From Steroidobacteraceae bacterium (GTDB lineage Bacteria; Pseudomonadota; Gammaproteobacteria; Steroidobacterales; Steroidobacteraceae), in contig JANWJS010000028.1 in assembly GCA_025451845.1 (NCBI GenBank), forward strand, positions 92,189 to 156,188: a stretch of 64,000 nucleotides of DNA, in the 5' to 3' direction. This document shows positions 17,697-28,138 of this stretch, piece after piece. The number at the start of each line of letters is the position of its first letter. The first letter of the stretch is position 1. The position numbers and the translations under genes are program-made. Under the pieces are notes generated by a model that made no database searches, was not told where the DNA came from, and worked only from the letters and a program-made list of their open reading frames with translations.

Positions 17697-19226
17697 ATGG
17701 CAACCGCACCCCTTCTCCTCGAGGCCTCTACCCGCTCACTGGTCGGCCATTGGATCGGCGGGCAACCCGTGCCGCCCGACGCCGCCCGCGCCCAGGACGT
17801 TTTCAATCCGGCGACCGGTACGGTCGCGCGCCGCGTAGCTCTGGCAGATGCCGCCACCGTGGACCGGGCAGTCGCCAGCGCGGCGGCCGCTTGGCCGGCA
17901 TGGGCGGATACTCCCCCCATCCGCCGGGCCCGTGTGCTCGGCCGGTTTCTCGGACTGCTGAATGAGCATCGCGACGAGATCGCCAAGCTCATCACCGCGG
18001 AGCATGGGAAGGTGCTCTCCGACGCCCAGGGCGAGGTCATGCGCGGGATCGACGTCGTGGAATTCGCCTGCGGGATTCCCCAGCTCCTGAAGGGAGATTT
18101 CACCGACCAGGTCTCGACCGGCATGGACAACTGGACACTGCGACAGCCTCTCGGGGTCGTCGCAGGCATCACCCCCTTCAACTTCCCCTGCATGGTCCCC
18201 TGTTGGATGTTTCCCATCGCCATCGCCGCTGGCAACACGTTCGTGCTCAAGCCGAGCGAGCGTGATCCATCCGCTTCGCTCGTCATGGCGGACCTTTTCA
18301 AGCGGGCTGGGCTGCCCGATGGTGTTTTTAACGTCGTGCAAGGCGACAAAGTCGCGGTCGATGCGTTGCTCGAGCACCCGGAGGTCCGCGCGCTCAGCTT
18401 CGTCGGCTCCACCCCGATCGCACGCCGCCTCTACGCGCGCGGCGCGGAGCTCGGTAAACGTGTCCAGGCGCTCGGCGGTGCAAAGAACCACCTGGTCGTC
18501 ATGCCGGACGCTGACCTGGACCAGGCGGTCGATGGGTTGATCGGTGCAGCCTACGGCTCGGCCGGCGAACGGTGCATGGCGATCAGCGTTGCCGTGCTGG
18601 TGGGTGATATCGCAGACCGGATCGTCCCGAGGCTCGCGCAGCGAGCCCAGGCGTTGCGTATTGGAAACGGCATGGACGCGGGCGTGGAAATGGGTCCTGT
18701 CGTGACCCGCCAAGCGCTCGAGCGTATCTCCAGCTACATCGATGCGGGCGTGCGCGAAGGGGCGCAGCTGGTGACTGACGGCCGCTCGCTGAAGGTACCT
18801 GGATACGACGGCGGCTTCTTTCTCGGGGGCACCCTTTTCGATCATGTCAGGCCCGACATGACCCTTTACAAAGACGAGATCTTCGGACCCGTGCTGAGCT
18901 GCGTGCGCGTGAAAGATTTCGGCGAGGCCCTTCGCCTGGTCAACTCCCACCAGCTCGCCAACGGCGTCGCCTGTTACACGCGCGATGGCGGAGTGGCTCG
19001 TGAATTCACCAGGCGCATCGAGGTGGGCATGGTTGGCATCAATGTCCCCATCCCCGTCCCGATGGCCTGGCATGGCTTCGGCGGTTGGAAGAACAGCCTG
19101 TTCGGTGACATGCACGCCTACGGCGAGGAAGGGGTCCGATTCTACACGCGGCAGAAATCGGTCATGCAGCGTTGGCCGGCGAGCGCGCACGAGGGCACGG
19201 AGTTCGCCATGCCGACCGCGCGCTGA
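17697..19226 (+). CDS. mmsA: CoA-acylating methylmalonate-semialdehyde dehydrogenase
   Basis: [79 protein letters not shown]. Confidence 0.93.
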   Translation: MATAPLLLEASTRSLVGHWIGGQPVPPDAARAQDVFNPATGTVARRVALADAATVDRAVASAAAAWPAWADTPPIRRARVLGRFLGLLNEHRDEIAKLITAEHGKVLSDAQGEVMRGIDVVEFACGIPQLLKGDFTDQVSTGMDNWTLRQPLGVVAGITPFNFPCMVPCWMFPIAIAAGNTFVLKPSERDPSASLVMADLFKRAGLPDGVFNVVQGDKVAVDALLEHPEVRALSFVGSTPIARRLYARGAELGKRVQALGGAKNHLVVMPDADLDQAVDGLIGAAYGSAGERCMAISVAVLVGDIADRIVPRLAQRAQALRIGNGMDAGVEMGPVVTRQALERISSYIDAGVREGAQLVTDGRSLKVPGYDGGFFLGGTLFDHVRPDMTLYKDEIFGPVLSCVRVKDFGEALRLVNSHQLANGVACYTRDGGVAREFTRRIEVGMVGINVPIPVPMAWHGFGGWKNSLFGDMHAYGEEGVRFYTRQKSVMQRWPASAHEGTEFAMPTAR

Positions 19227-19248
19227 GAGGGACTGCGGCGCCGGAACG

Positions 19249-19701
19249 CTATGAGGGTTTCCGCTTGATCAAGGCGGATCGCACGCACTGGCAGACGACC
19301 TCGTCCCTTTGATTGATCGCCCGGTGCTGAAAAGTGACGATCCCCGCGGTGGGGCGTGAGCGGCTCTCTCTCAGGCTCACCACCTCGGTTTCGGCGCGGA
19401 GGGTGTCGCCGATGAACACCGGCTTCGGCATTACCACCTTGTCGTAGCCGAGGTTGGCCACGAGGGTACCCACCGTCGTGTCACTAACGCTGAGGCCGAT
19501 CATCAGCGCAAAGGTGAACGTGCCGTTGACCAGTATTTGCCCGAACTCGCTCGCCTTCGCCGTCTCGAGATCGATGTGTAGCGGCTGGGCGTTGTGCGTC
19601 ATCGTCGAGAATAGGAGATTGTCGGTCTCCGTCACGGTTCGCCGGATCTCATGAGCGATCCGGTCACCTACCTGCCAATCATCGAACCAGCGGCCGGCCA
19701 T
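19249..19701 (-). CDS. MaoC family dehydratase
   Basis: [45 protein letters not shown]. Confidence 0.9.
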   Translation of the reverse strand: MAGRWFDDWQVGDRIAHEIRRTVTETDNLLFSTMTHNAQPLHIDLETAKASEFGQILVNGTFTFALMIGLSVSDTTVGTLVANLGYDKVVMPKPVFIGDTLRAETEVVSLRESRSRPTAGIVTFQHRAINQRDEVVCQCVRSALIKRKPS

Positions 19702-20610
19702 TCAATCCCCCTTTTTCGCGCATGCGCGGGCGGCGGTCCTGAGCAGGGCTTGCGCGCGCACCAGGTGTGGGCGATCGAGCATCGCTCCCTTGTGACCGAG
19801 AGTGCCGACGCCCGGATTGGCTGCGAAGAGGTCGACGATTTCCTGCGCCGCCTGTAACTCCTCGATGCTCGGCATGAAAGCCTGGTTGATGACCTCCACC
19901 TGCGCCGGGTGAATCGCGAGCATGCCGCGAAACCCGGCGCGGCGCGCCTCTTGCGCGCGCCGGTGAAGACCGGCCTCATCCCGGAAATCGCCGTGGATCG
20001 TCTCGACGGCGGCGACACCCGCCGCCGCAGCACCGAGGAGACAGAAGCTGCGCGCCATCTCGAACAGGAACACGTAACTTCCATCCGCGTTGCGATTATC
20101 GGTCGCGCCTACGGCAGCCGCCAGATCTTCAGCGCCCCACGTCAAGGCGGCCAAACGCGGCGCACCGGCGTATGTGCCGGTCGTGAACATGCTTTGCGCC
20201 GTCTCCGTCACGAGGGCGATCACTGCAGTCGCGCCCTGCTCGATGCCGGCTGCGGCCTCCAGGTCCGACAAGAAGTGATCGAGCCGCTCGACATCCGCCC
20301 CGCGGCGTGACTTTGGCAGCATGATGCCGCCAGGACGGCTCGGTATCACTGCCGCGAGATCCGCCAGCGCATGCGGCCCCTGCAGCGGGTTGATCCGCAC
20401 CCAGAGGCGCGAGCGGTCTACGGGCTGGGCGGCCAAGAACGCGGCTATCTGGTCCCGGGCCCTGGGCTTTTCCGCCTCGGCCACGGCGTCCTCGAGATCG
20501 AAAATGACGACATCCGCAGGGCCCCCGACCGCTTTCTCCATCTTCCGCTCGCTGTCGCCGGGAGCGAAGAGCCAGGAGCGGGCATTGAAGCCGTCTGTGA
20601 GGGCAGCCAT
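19702..20610 (-). CDS. HpcH/HpaI aldolase / citrate lyase-type CoA ester lyase
   Basis: RSWLFAPGDSERKMEKAVGGPADVVIFDLEDAVAEAEKPRAR, GAEDLAAAVGA, GMLAIHPAQVEVINQAF; abuts the MaoC gene. Confidence 0.9.
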   Translation of the reverse strand: MAALTDGFNARSWLFAPGDSERKMEKAVGGPADVVIFDLEDAVAEAEKPRARDQIAAFLAAQPVDRSRLWVRINPLQGPHALADLAAVIPSRPGGIMLPKSRRGADVERLDHFLSDLEAAAGIEQGATAVIALVTETAQSMFTTGTYAGAPRLAALTWGAEDLAAAVGATDNRNADGSYVFLFEMARSFCLLGAAAAGVAAVETIHGDFRDEAGLHRRAQEARRAGFRGMLAIHPAQVEVINQAFMPSIEELQAAQEIVDLFAANPGVGTLGHKGAMLDRPHLVRAQALLRTAARACAKKGD

Positions 20611-20639
20611 GCCGCGGATATTACCAGGAAGCGCGCAAA

Positions 20640-20668
20640 CCTCCGGCCTCGAGCCGCGAGGCCGGAGG
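20640..20668. terminator. strong hairpin, possible terminator
   Basis: CCTCCGGCCTCG/CGAGGCCGGAGG inverted repeat. Confidence 0.5.
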
Positions 20669-20841
20669 GTCGTGGAACGTCAGCGTGACGAGGCGTGGGG
20701 CTTGCGGGATCCGGACAGCATGTCGCCGAGGGCGAACGTGGCGCCAGCGCCGGCACTCGATTCGACTCCTGCCGGGTTCTAAGATACATTCTTGCGGTGA
20801 GAACGGAGAAACAAGAGCAAGAGTCTCACGAGGTTGGACGG

Positions 20842-21528
20842 ATGAACGCCAACGGAACTCAAACACCGCAGTTCGCCACCGCCGAGTACGCGGCCAACAT
20901 CCCGGCCGGCAACTGCGCCACCTGTAAGAAGCCGATCAGCGGCGCCTATTTCAAGATCAAGGGGGCACCGATCTGTGCGGCCTGCACGGAGAGGATCCGA
21001 GCGCAAATCCCTCGGGACTCGCATGGGGCATTCGTCCGCGCGCTCGTCTTCGGCATAGGAGGCGCATCGATCGGATTCGCGTTGTATGTCGCCTTCGCCC
21101 TGGCCACGGGCCTCATCATCGGCTACGTCTCCCTGGCAGTCGGCTACATCGTCGGCAAGGCGATGCACGTGGGCTCGCGCGGCATAGGCGGGCGCCGCTA
21201 CCAGGTGGCGGCGGTGTTGCTTACGTATTTTGCCGTGTCGCTCTCCGCGGTCCCCATTGCAATTGATCAGAGCCGGGCGCATCACACTCAGGAGCAATCG
21301 GCCGCGGCAGCCATGCAGCCTGTCGCCCCCGTCAATGTCGGCAAGGCCATAGCCATGCTGGCACTGGTCGGCATCGCTTCACCGATTCTCGATCTCCAGG
21401 ACCCGGTGCACGGTCTCATCGGACTCGTGATTCTGTTCGCGGGCCTGCGCTTCGCCTGGCAATTCACGGCGGCACGAACCGTCAACATCTCCGGGCCTTA
21501 TACCGCGGCGTCCGCAGGGGCCACGTGA
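20842..21528 (+). CDS. membrane protein with N-terminal CxxC...CxxC zinc-ribbon-like motif
   Basis: CATCKKPISGAYFKIKGAPICAAC followed by several TM segments. Confidence 0.75.
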   Translation: MNANGTQTPQFATAEYAANIPAGNCATCKKPISGAYFKIKGAPICAACTERIRAQIPRDSHGAFVRALVFGIGGASIGFALYVAFALATGLIIGYVSLAVGYIVGKAMHVGSRGIGGRRYQVAAVLLTYFAVSLSAVPIAIDQSRAHHTQEQSAAAAMQPVAPVNVGKAIAMLALVGIASPILDLQDPVHGLIGLVILFAGLRFAWQFTAARTVNISGPYTAASAGAT

Positions 21529-21540
21529 CGTGGGCAAAAG

Positions 21541-22536
21541 TTGGCTGCCCTAGCCGCGCCGGATAACTGCGCTCGCTGCGGCGCGGCGCTCGCACCCGGC
21601 AGTCTGGCTTGCCCCCGATGTCAGGCGTTGGCGCATGGCTCCAAACTCGAGGAGCTCGCCGCCAGCGCGCGCAGGCACGAGCAGAGCCGGAACCCCGTCG
21701 CTGCGCAGGCTGACTGGCAGGCGGCACTCGAGCTTCTCCCCGCGGATTCTTCGCAGGCGGCGTGGGTGCGCGCCAGGCTGGCAGAGCTGCCGCCGGACAC
21801 CGCCAAATCCGGGAAAAGCGACGCGCCTGCCTGGACACGCAAGCTGGGACCGTTCGCTCCGATTGCGGTACTTGCACTCAAAGGAAAGTTCTTCCTCTCG
21901 CTGCTGAAAGCCCCCTTTCTGCTGAGTTTCGTGGCCTTCGCCGGCCTCTATTGGGGGCTCTATGGGGCCAGGTTCGGTGTCGGACTCGCCATCCTCATCC
22001 TGGTACATGAATTCGGGCACTTCCTCGAGCTGCGAAGGCGCGGGCTTGCTGCCAATCTTCCGATGTTCATTCCCGGATTCGGCGCCTATGTGCGGTGGAC
22101 TGCGGCAGGGGTCACCTCGGACACACGCGCGCTCGTGGGTCTCGCCGGGCCTCTCGCCGGGGCCGTTGGTGCGGCCTTCTGCGCACTGATGTGGCTACGG
22201 ACCGGGGAGCGCGTGTGGATGGCGCTCGCCAGCTTCTCGGCCTTCATCAATCTCATGAACTTGATTCCCGTCTGGCGGCTCGACGGCGGCCAGGCCATCG
22301 TGGCCGTCACTCGTACGGGGCGCATCGCCATCGCCCTGGCGTCGGTCCTTCTCGCCGCCTATTTCTCGCAGCCCCTGGTACTCCTCGTGGCGGGCGGCGC
22401 AGTCTTTCGCGCGTTCGGCAATGAGCCCGCGGCCGATACATCGCGCAGCTACGGCCTAACCATTTACTTCATCGCGCTGCTTGCCGTCCTGACCTACCTG
22501 TCATCGCTGGCACGGCTCGGTGCACCTGCGCTCTGA
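21541..22536 (+). CDS. site-2 protease (M50) family protein with N-terminal zinc ribbon
   Basis: NCARCGAALAPGSLACPRC; LVHEFGHFLELRRRG (HExxH); NLIPVWRLDGGQ; apparent TTG start. Confidence 0.85.
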   Translation: MAALAAPDNCARCGAALAPGSLACPRCQALAHGSKLEELAASARRHEQSRNPVAAQADWQAALELLPADSSQAAWVRARLAELPPDTAKSGKSDAPAWTRKLGPFAPIAVLALKGKFFLSLLKAPFLLSFVAFAGLYWGLYGARFGVGLAILILVHEFGHFLELRRRGLAANLPMFIPGFGAYVRWTAAGVTSDTRALVGLAGPLAGAVGAAFCALMWLRTGERVWMALASFSAFINLMNLIPVWRLDGGQAIVAVTRTGRIAIALASVLLAAYFSQPLVLLVAGGAVFRAFGNEPAADTSRSYGLTIYFIALLAVLTYLSSLARLGAPAL

Positions 22537-22591
22537 GAGCTGTCGCCGACCTTGAAGTTCGCCGACAACCTCCCCATACGGGCTGGTGCGC

Positions 22592-23407
22592 ATGCAGCTA
22601 CCCTCTCTTCGCGACTTCCTCTCAGGGCACCGCAGGCTTTTCGTCCTGACCGGGGCCGGCTGCAGCACCGATTCGGGTATCCCGGACTATCGCGACGCGA
22701 ATGGCAGCTGGAAACGCTCGCCGCCGATCGGGTTCCAGGCCTTCATGAGCAGCGCGGCGGTGCGCCAACGCTACTGGGCACGGAGCTTGGTTGGCTGGCG
22801 CCGGTTCCGTCAGGCAGAACCCAACGGAGCGCACGAGGCTCTGGCGAAACTCGAGCAGCAGGGTCGTCTGAAAGCGCTCGTCACGCAGAACGTCGATGGG
22901 CTGCATCAGGCTGCGGGCAGCACGCAGGTGATAGACCTGCATGGGCGGCTCGACCGGGTCCGATGCATGGACTGCGAAAGCTTGGTGTCCCGCGAGGATT
23001 TGCAGGCTGAGCTGCTGCGCCGCAATTCCGCGTGGTCCAAGTTGGAAGGACAACCGGCCCCGGATGGCGACACCGACCTCGAAGGACTGCCATTCGGCAA
23101 GTTCGACGTCCCCTCTTGCTCGCGCTGCGGCGGCGTCTTGAAACCCGACGTCGTATTCTTTGGCGAGAGCGTCCCGCGCGCCCGCGTCGAATCGGCGACA
23201 CGGCAGCTGGAGCACGCCGACGCCGTGCTGGTCGTCGGCTCTTCTCTGATGTTGTATTCCGGTTATCGATTCGTGCATGCGGCTGCGCAGTCGGGCAAAC
23301 CGATCGCTGCGGTCAATCTCGGCCGCACACGCGCCGACGAGTTTTTGACTCTGAAGGTGGCCGAGCCCTGCGCTCACGCGCTGGCCGATCTGTGGGGCCG
23401 GGAATGA
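22592..23407 (+). CDS. NAD-dependent protein deacetylase, Sir2 family
   Basis: VLTGAGCSTDSGIPDYRDANGSW, TQNVDGLHQAAGS, DLHG, CxxC pairs, PDVVFFGESVP, VVGSSLMLY. Confidence 0.93.
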   Translation: MQLPSLRDFLSGHRRLFVLTGAGCSTDSGIPDYRDANGSWKRSPPIGFQAFMSSAAVRQRYWARSLVGWRRFRQAEPNGAHEALAKLEQQGRLKALVTQNVDGLHQAAGSTQVIDLHGRLDRVRCMDCESLVSREDLQAELLRRNSAWSKLEGQPAPDGDTDLEGLPFGKFDVPSCSRCGGVLKPDVVFFGESVPRARVESATRQLEHADAVLVVGSSLMLYSGYRFVHAAAQSGKPIAAVNLGRTRADEFLTLKVAEPCAHALADLWGRE

Positions 23408-23408
23408 A

Positions 23409-25616
23409 CTAGCCTGCCAGACCTTCGCCCTGAGCCGGTGGCTCGTCCGCGGGCGAAGATGACGCCAAGGCCGCACGCTCGACCAATAGCCGGTCCTTGA
23501 ACCAGAGCGCCAAGTCCTGAGCGGACAACGGTCGCGAGAGGTAATAGCCTTGCGCCTCGTCGCACCCGAGCAGCACCAGTTGCGCCAGGGTCGCCTCCGT
23601 TTCCACGCCCTCGGCAACGACTTTCAATCCCAGGTTGTGCGCCAGCTCGATGGTCGAGCGCACGATGATCTCATCGCCGGTATTCGATGCGAGCCCGCGT
23701 ACGAAGGACTGATCGATCTTGATTTCGCGCACGGGCAGCGCGCGCAGATAGGCCAGCGAGGCGTATCCGGTGCCGTAGTCATCGATCGACAGATGAACGC
23801 CCATGCGTCTGAGCTTTTCCAGTGCTTTGCGCGCCTGCGACACGTTGTCTATTACCGCACTCTCCGTGATTTCCAGGCACAGGCACCCCGGTGCGATTCC
23901 GTGCCGGTGCAACTGCGCGGCGACGAATCCCGCGAATCCGCCAACCTCTAGATCGCGTACCGAGACATTGACGCTGAGAGGCAGGATCAGACCCGCCTCG
24001 CGCCACGCGGCGTGCTGGGCGCACGCGTGTTCTATTACCCACCGCGTCAGCCGCACGACGAATCCGGTCTGCTCGGCAAAGGGAATGAATTCGGCAGGAG
24101 CGATCATTCCGCGCTCAGGGTGTCGCCAGCGCAGGAGCGCTTCGGCGGAAATGCAGCGGCCGCTCTTCAGGTCGAGCTTGGGCTGAAATGCCAGCTCGAA
24201 TTGCTCCCGCTCGAGCGCCGTGACGAGCTCGGAGAGCAGCGACAGGCCTTGTTCCGACTTCGCCTGCGAGCGGCTCTTGAAAACCGTTACGGCGGAGCCT
24301 GTCTTCTTGCCCTCAGGCAGCGCGGGGTCCGTGCGCGAAAGCAGTGCTTCGTCAGCGTCCGGCGGCGGATCTCCCTGTCGGCGCGACTTGCGGTCGTACA
24401 TCGCGCGATCGGCAATCGCATAGAGACGATCAGCGTCGTCAGCTTCGTCCGGATATAACGAGAAGCCGATACTGGCGCGAATGGCCAGATGCCGGCCCAG
24501 AATCACGATCCCGGCGTCGAGCGAGCGCCGCAAATCCTGGGCCGCGGCGTGGGCAGCGTCACGATCGGGGACATCGCTGAGAACGACTGCGTATTCGTCC
24601 CCGCCCAGGCGGGCCAGGGCATCCTCCTGATTCAGCTGTGTGCGAAATTGCCGCGCCGCCCAGCGCAGTACCTCATCGCCGGCCGCATGGCCCAGCGTAT
24701 CGTTGATCTCCTTGAAGCCGTCCAGATCGATCACCACGAGGGCCACCAGAGCCCCTATGGCCTTCGCTCGCTCCATGGCCTCGTGTAGCCGGCGCCCGAG
24801 CATGCGCCGATTGGGCAGGCCAGTCAGCTCATCGTGCAAAGAGGCGTATTCCGCCTTCGATAACTGCTCTTCGAGCAGTGTGAATGTCATGCCGGTGGCG
24901 ACCAGAAACTTGGGCAGGTTCCATACCTCGGCATCCACGTGGGCATTCGGCCACAACACGGCCATCAGGTCGCTGACGGGAAAGACGAATGCCCAAGCGA
25001 CGAAGCTGATGGTGGTGAAGCGGATGCTCGCTGATGGACGGGGCGCGGTCATGCGATAGAACGCCGCGACCGCGAGATAGTGCCACGTCAGCATCCAGCT
25101 CACCGCCTCGTCCGGTTGGTGCAAGGTCAGCAGGACCCCCTGCACCGAGTAAGCGCATAGTACGAGCGAGATGCGCCAGCGCAGGCTGGGTTGCTCGGTC
25201 GCGCCGCGCCAGACCCACATCATCCCCAGAGTCGAGGCCGTTCCCAGGACGGTCAACGCCGCATAGAGCCAGGGCGCTTCGATTCCGTAAGTGATGCAGG
25301 TCAGCAGCGCGACGTCCGGCAGCGCGCTGAATACCACAATCGACAGGTTGCGCCAGTGGATGTCGAGCTGTTCGTTGCTCGCCCAAGTGAAGGCCTGCGC
25401 GATGATGACCAACATCGCGACGGCGACGGAATAGGCGCTGTTCGCGCTGCCGGGGGTGTTCTGTGCCACGAACAGCGCGACGATGTGGATGAGCAGCAGT
25501 CCCCATCCGACCAGCCAAAAGTTGAGCCGGTGTTGCCCGGTACGCCGCGACAACGTCCAGAAGACCGCGATCAAGCCGCCGATTGCGGCAAAGTCTGGTA
25601 GGACCGAGTAATTCAC
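23409..25616 (-). CDS. bifunctional GGDEF-EAL domain protein with N-terminal membrane region
   Basis: LARLGGDEYAVVLSD and AEALLRWRHPERG motifs; hydrophobic N-terminus. Confidence 0.93.
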   Translation of the reverse strand: MNYSVLPDFAAIGGLIAVFWTLSRRTGQHRLNFWLVGWGLLLIHIVALFVAQNTPGSANSAYSVAVAMLVIIAQAFTWASNEQLDIHWRNLSIVVFSALPDVALLTCITYGIEAPWLYAALTVLGTASTLGMMWVWRGATEQPSLRWRISLVLCAYSVQGVLLTLHQPDEAVSWMLTWHYLAVAAFYRMTAPRPSASIRFTTISFVAWAFVFPVSDLMAVLWPNAHVDAEVWNLPKFLVATGMTFTLLEEQLSKAEYASLHDELTGLPNRRMLGRRLHEAMERAKAIGALVALVVIDLDGFKEINDTLGHAAGDEVLRWAARQFRTQLNQEDALARLGGDEYAVVLSDVPDRDAAHAAAQDLRRSLDAGIVILGRHLAIRASIGFSLYPDEADDADRLYAIADRAMYDRKSRRQGDPPPDADEALLSRTDPALPEGKKTGSAVTVFKSRSQAKSEQGLSLLSELVTALEREQFELAFQPKLDLKSGRCISAEALLRWRHPERGMIAPAEFIPFAEQTGFVVRLTRWVIEHACAQHAAWREAGLILPLSVNVSVRDLEVGGFAGFVAAQLHRHGIAPGCLCLEITESAVIDNVSQARKALEKLRRMGVHLSIDDYGTGYASLAYLRALPVREIKIDQSFVRGLASNTGDEIIVRSTIELAHNLGLKVVAEGVETEATLAQLVLLGCDEAQGYYLSRPLSAQDLALWFKDRLLVERAALASSSPADEPPAQGEGLAG

Positions 25617-25846
25617 GCCGTCTTCGGAAACCCGCCTCGGAATGCCCCCGAGTCACGATACCCGCAACCCTGTAGCGCAGTAGCGACACACGACACGGTG
25701 CGCTTCGATCCTGCGAAAACTGTGAAGCGCGTCTCGGATCGCCGGCAGCCGGCTTTCTGCGCGCGATGGCGTGCTGCTCGATCACCGGCAGCAGGGAGGG
25801 CAATCACCAGCCCTGGGCCGCGTGGGGCAGAGGCTCTAACGAGCTC

Positions 25847-27358
25847 TCACTGCCGGGCACGCAGCGGCAGTCCGAGCAGTGCCCGCCGCCGCAGCCAGAG
25901 ACTCGGACGGTATCGGTCCGACCCGGTGACCTCCTGCATCTGCCGCAGCATGTCATAAACCCGCTGCGGCCCGAGCCATTCACCCCACTCGAAGGGTCCG
26001 CGCGGGTAGTTCTGCGCGAGACGCATCGCGATATCGATGTCTTCCGGCGTACCGATTTCCATCTGCGCGACCTCGCATGCGAGATTGACGATCAGGGCGA
26101 GAATCCGTGGCGCCACGAAAGCGGGGGAATCCTTGATCACCGCCACCGCAAGACCCGTCCCGCGCAAGAAGGCCGCGAGCTTCCGTGCTGCCTCATCACC
26201 GCCCACGGGAGCCATCAGCGTCAGAAACCGCTTCTCCGCTCCCATGAAGTCCACCGCGACTACTCGCGACGGATCGAGCCGGAGCCTCGCCGCGCTGCTC
26301 GCCGCGTCCTCGCCCACGGGATTCACGAGAATGACTTCGGCCTGATCCGCGGCGACGAGCCGCACGCCATGCTCGGCCAGCAGCCCAAACTCCCGTGCCT
26401 GCGCGGGCACCCAGGCCGACACGGGAGGCGCCGCGGCGGGAGCCGCGCTCGGAATGTCAGCATCGGCGGGAGGGGAGGCAGCCTTCCCTTCGCCATAATC
26501 GTGAAATCCGCGTCCACTCTTGCGTCCGAGCTGGCCCGCCATGAAGAGCGACTCGTGCAGCACCGTGGTCTTGAGGCGCGGATCGTGTTGGAAACCCTCA
26601 TACACGATGCGCGTGGCCGGGAAGTTGATGTCGATGCCGGTGAGGTCCATCAGCTCGAAGGGACCCATGCGAAAGCCCGCCGCCTCGCGCATGATCCGGT
26701 CGATCGTCGCCACCGAAGCGACGCCCTCGTGCTGGATGTGCAACGCCTCGGTCAGGTAGGCGCGCCCGAGCAGATTCACGAGGAAACCCGGGACGTCCCG
26801 CACCCGTACCGCAGTCTTGCCCAGCCGCTGCGCGAGCTCGAGCGCCCGCTGCATGGTGCCTTCGGAGGTGTCGGCCGCGCGAATGACCTCCACGAGCCGC
26901 ATGAGCGGCACCGGATTGAAGAAATGCAGTCCACAGACACGCCCGCGCAAGCGACACACCCGCGCGATCGCGGCGACGGGGAGCGATGAGGTGTTGGTGG
27001 CGAGCACGGTGTCCGCCGGCACGATGTCCTCGAGCGCCGCGAACAGCCGCTGCTTGGGCTCGAGCTGCTCGACAATGGCTTCGATCACGATTTGCGCCGG
27101 CGCCAGCTCTTGCAGGCGCTCCGCCAGCGTGAGCCGCCGATCGGCGTCCGCGGCCGCAGCGGCCGTGACCTGCCCTTTCTCCGCCAGCCGGGCGATCCGC
27201 GCATGCACTTCGCCGCGCGCCTTGGCGAGCGCAGCACCGTTCGCATCGTGCAGAATGACGTTGAGGCCGGCAGTCAGGGCCGACTGTGCGATACCGGCAC
27301 CCATCGCGCCGGCGCCGACGACGCCTATGGTGTCGAGTGGCTGCGAGTGGTCTGACAT
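25847..27358 (-). CDS. 3-hydroxyacyl-CoA dehydrogenase
   Basis: GVVGAGAMGAGIAQSALTAG, LATNTSSLPVAAIA, GLHFFNPVPLMRLVEVI. Confidence 0.92.
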   Translation of the reverse strand: MSDHSQPLDTIGVVGAGAMGAGIAQSALTAGLNVILHDANGAALAKARGEVHARIARLAEKGQVTAAAAADADRRLTLAERLQELAPAQIVIEAIVEQLEPKQRLFAALEDIVPADTVLATNTSSLPVAAIARVCRLRGRVCGLHFFNPVPLMRLVEVIRAADTSEGTMQRALELAQRLGKTAVRVRDVPGFLVNLLGRAYLTEALHIQHEGVASVATIDRIMREAAGFRMGPFELMDLTGIDINFPATRIVYEGFQHDPRLKTTVLHESLFMAGQLGRKSGRGFHDYGEGKAASPPADADIPSAAPAAAPPVSAWVPAQAREFGLLAEHGVRLVAADQAEVILVNPVGEDAASSAARLRLDPSRVVAVDFMGAEKRFLTLMAPVGGDEAARKLAAFLRGTGLAVAVIKDSPAFVAPRILALIVNLACEVAQMEIGTPEDIDIAMRLAQNYPRGPFEWGEWLGPQRVYDMLRQMQEVTGSDRYRPSLWLRRRALLGLPLRARQ

Positions 27359-28129
27359 CTAACGCCCCTTGAACTCCGGCTTGCGCTTCTCGAGGAAGGC
27401 CCGCATGCCTTCGGTGCGGTCTTCGGTGGCGAACAGCTTCTGAAAGCTCTCGCCTTCGAGGGCCAGAGCGGCCTCGAGCGCCAGGTCCGCGCCGACGAGC
27501 ACCGCCTCCTTGATGGCCGCCACGGCGAGAGGCGGCAGCGCCGCAATGCGGCGCGCGATCTCGAGAGCATGCGGGAGGACCTGGCCGTCAGGCACCACCT
27601 CCGACACGAGACCCAACCGCAAGGCATCGGCCGCACTCAACAACTCGCCCGTGAGAACCCAACGCATGGTGGCGAACTTGCCGGCGGCGCGCACGAAGCG
27701 CTGCGTGCCGCCCGCTCCCGGCATGATGCCCAGCTTGACTTCGGGTTGGCCGAATTTCGCGCCCTCCCCCGCGATGATGATGTCGCAGTGCAGCGCGAGC
27801 TCACAGCCGCCACCGAGGGCGAACCCGCTCACCGCGGCGATGATCGGGCGACGATAGCGCTCGATCGCCGCCCATGCGGCCCGCGCCTTCGCGAACGCCT
27901 CATCGGTGGGAGCGCGCGCGGCAAGCTCCGCCACATCGGCGCCCGCTGCGAATGCCTTTTCGTCACCGGTAACAACGACGCATCTAACAGCGTCATCCGA
28001 GGCCAGCTCGGTAAAGTGCGCAGCCAGGCTCTCGCGCACCGCCATGTCGAGCGCGTTCAGGCGCTCCGGCCGGTTGAGGCGCAGTAGCGCGATCCCCGCC
28101 GCCGGCCGCTCGAGCAGAACCACTGCCAT
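27359..28129 (-). CDS. enoyl-CoA hydratase
   Basis: LNRPERLNALD, AFAAGADVAEL, ALGGGCELALHCDIIIAGEGAKFGQPEVKLGIMPGAGGTQRF. Confidence 0.92.
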   Translation of the reverse strand: MAVVLLERPAAGIALLRLNRPERLNALDMAVRESLAAHFTELASDDAVRCVVVTGDEKAFAAGADVAELAARAPTDEAFAKARAAWAAIERYRRPIIAAVSGFALGGGCELALHCDIIIAGEGAKFGQPEVKLGIMPGAGGTQRFVRAAGKFATMRWVLTGELLSAADALRLGLVSEVVPDGQVLPHALEIARRIAALPPLAVAAIKEAVLVGADLALEAALALEGESFQKLFATEDRTEGMRAFLEKRKPEFKGR

Positions 28130-28138
28130 GCCGCCTCG

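Noticed and set aside
17736-19190. 484-aa - strand ORF
   Set aside because: Shadow ORF of mmsA
25766-26989. 407-aa + strand ORF
   Set aside because: Shadow of the 3-hydroxyacyl-CoA dehydrogenase
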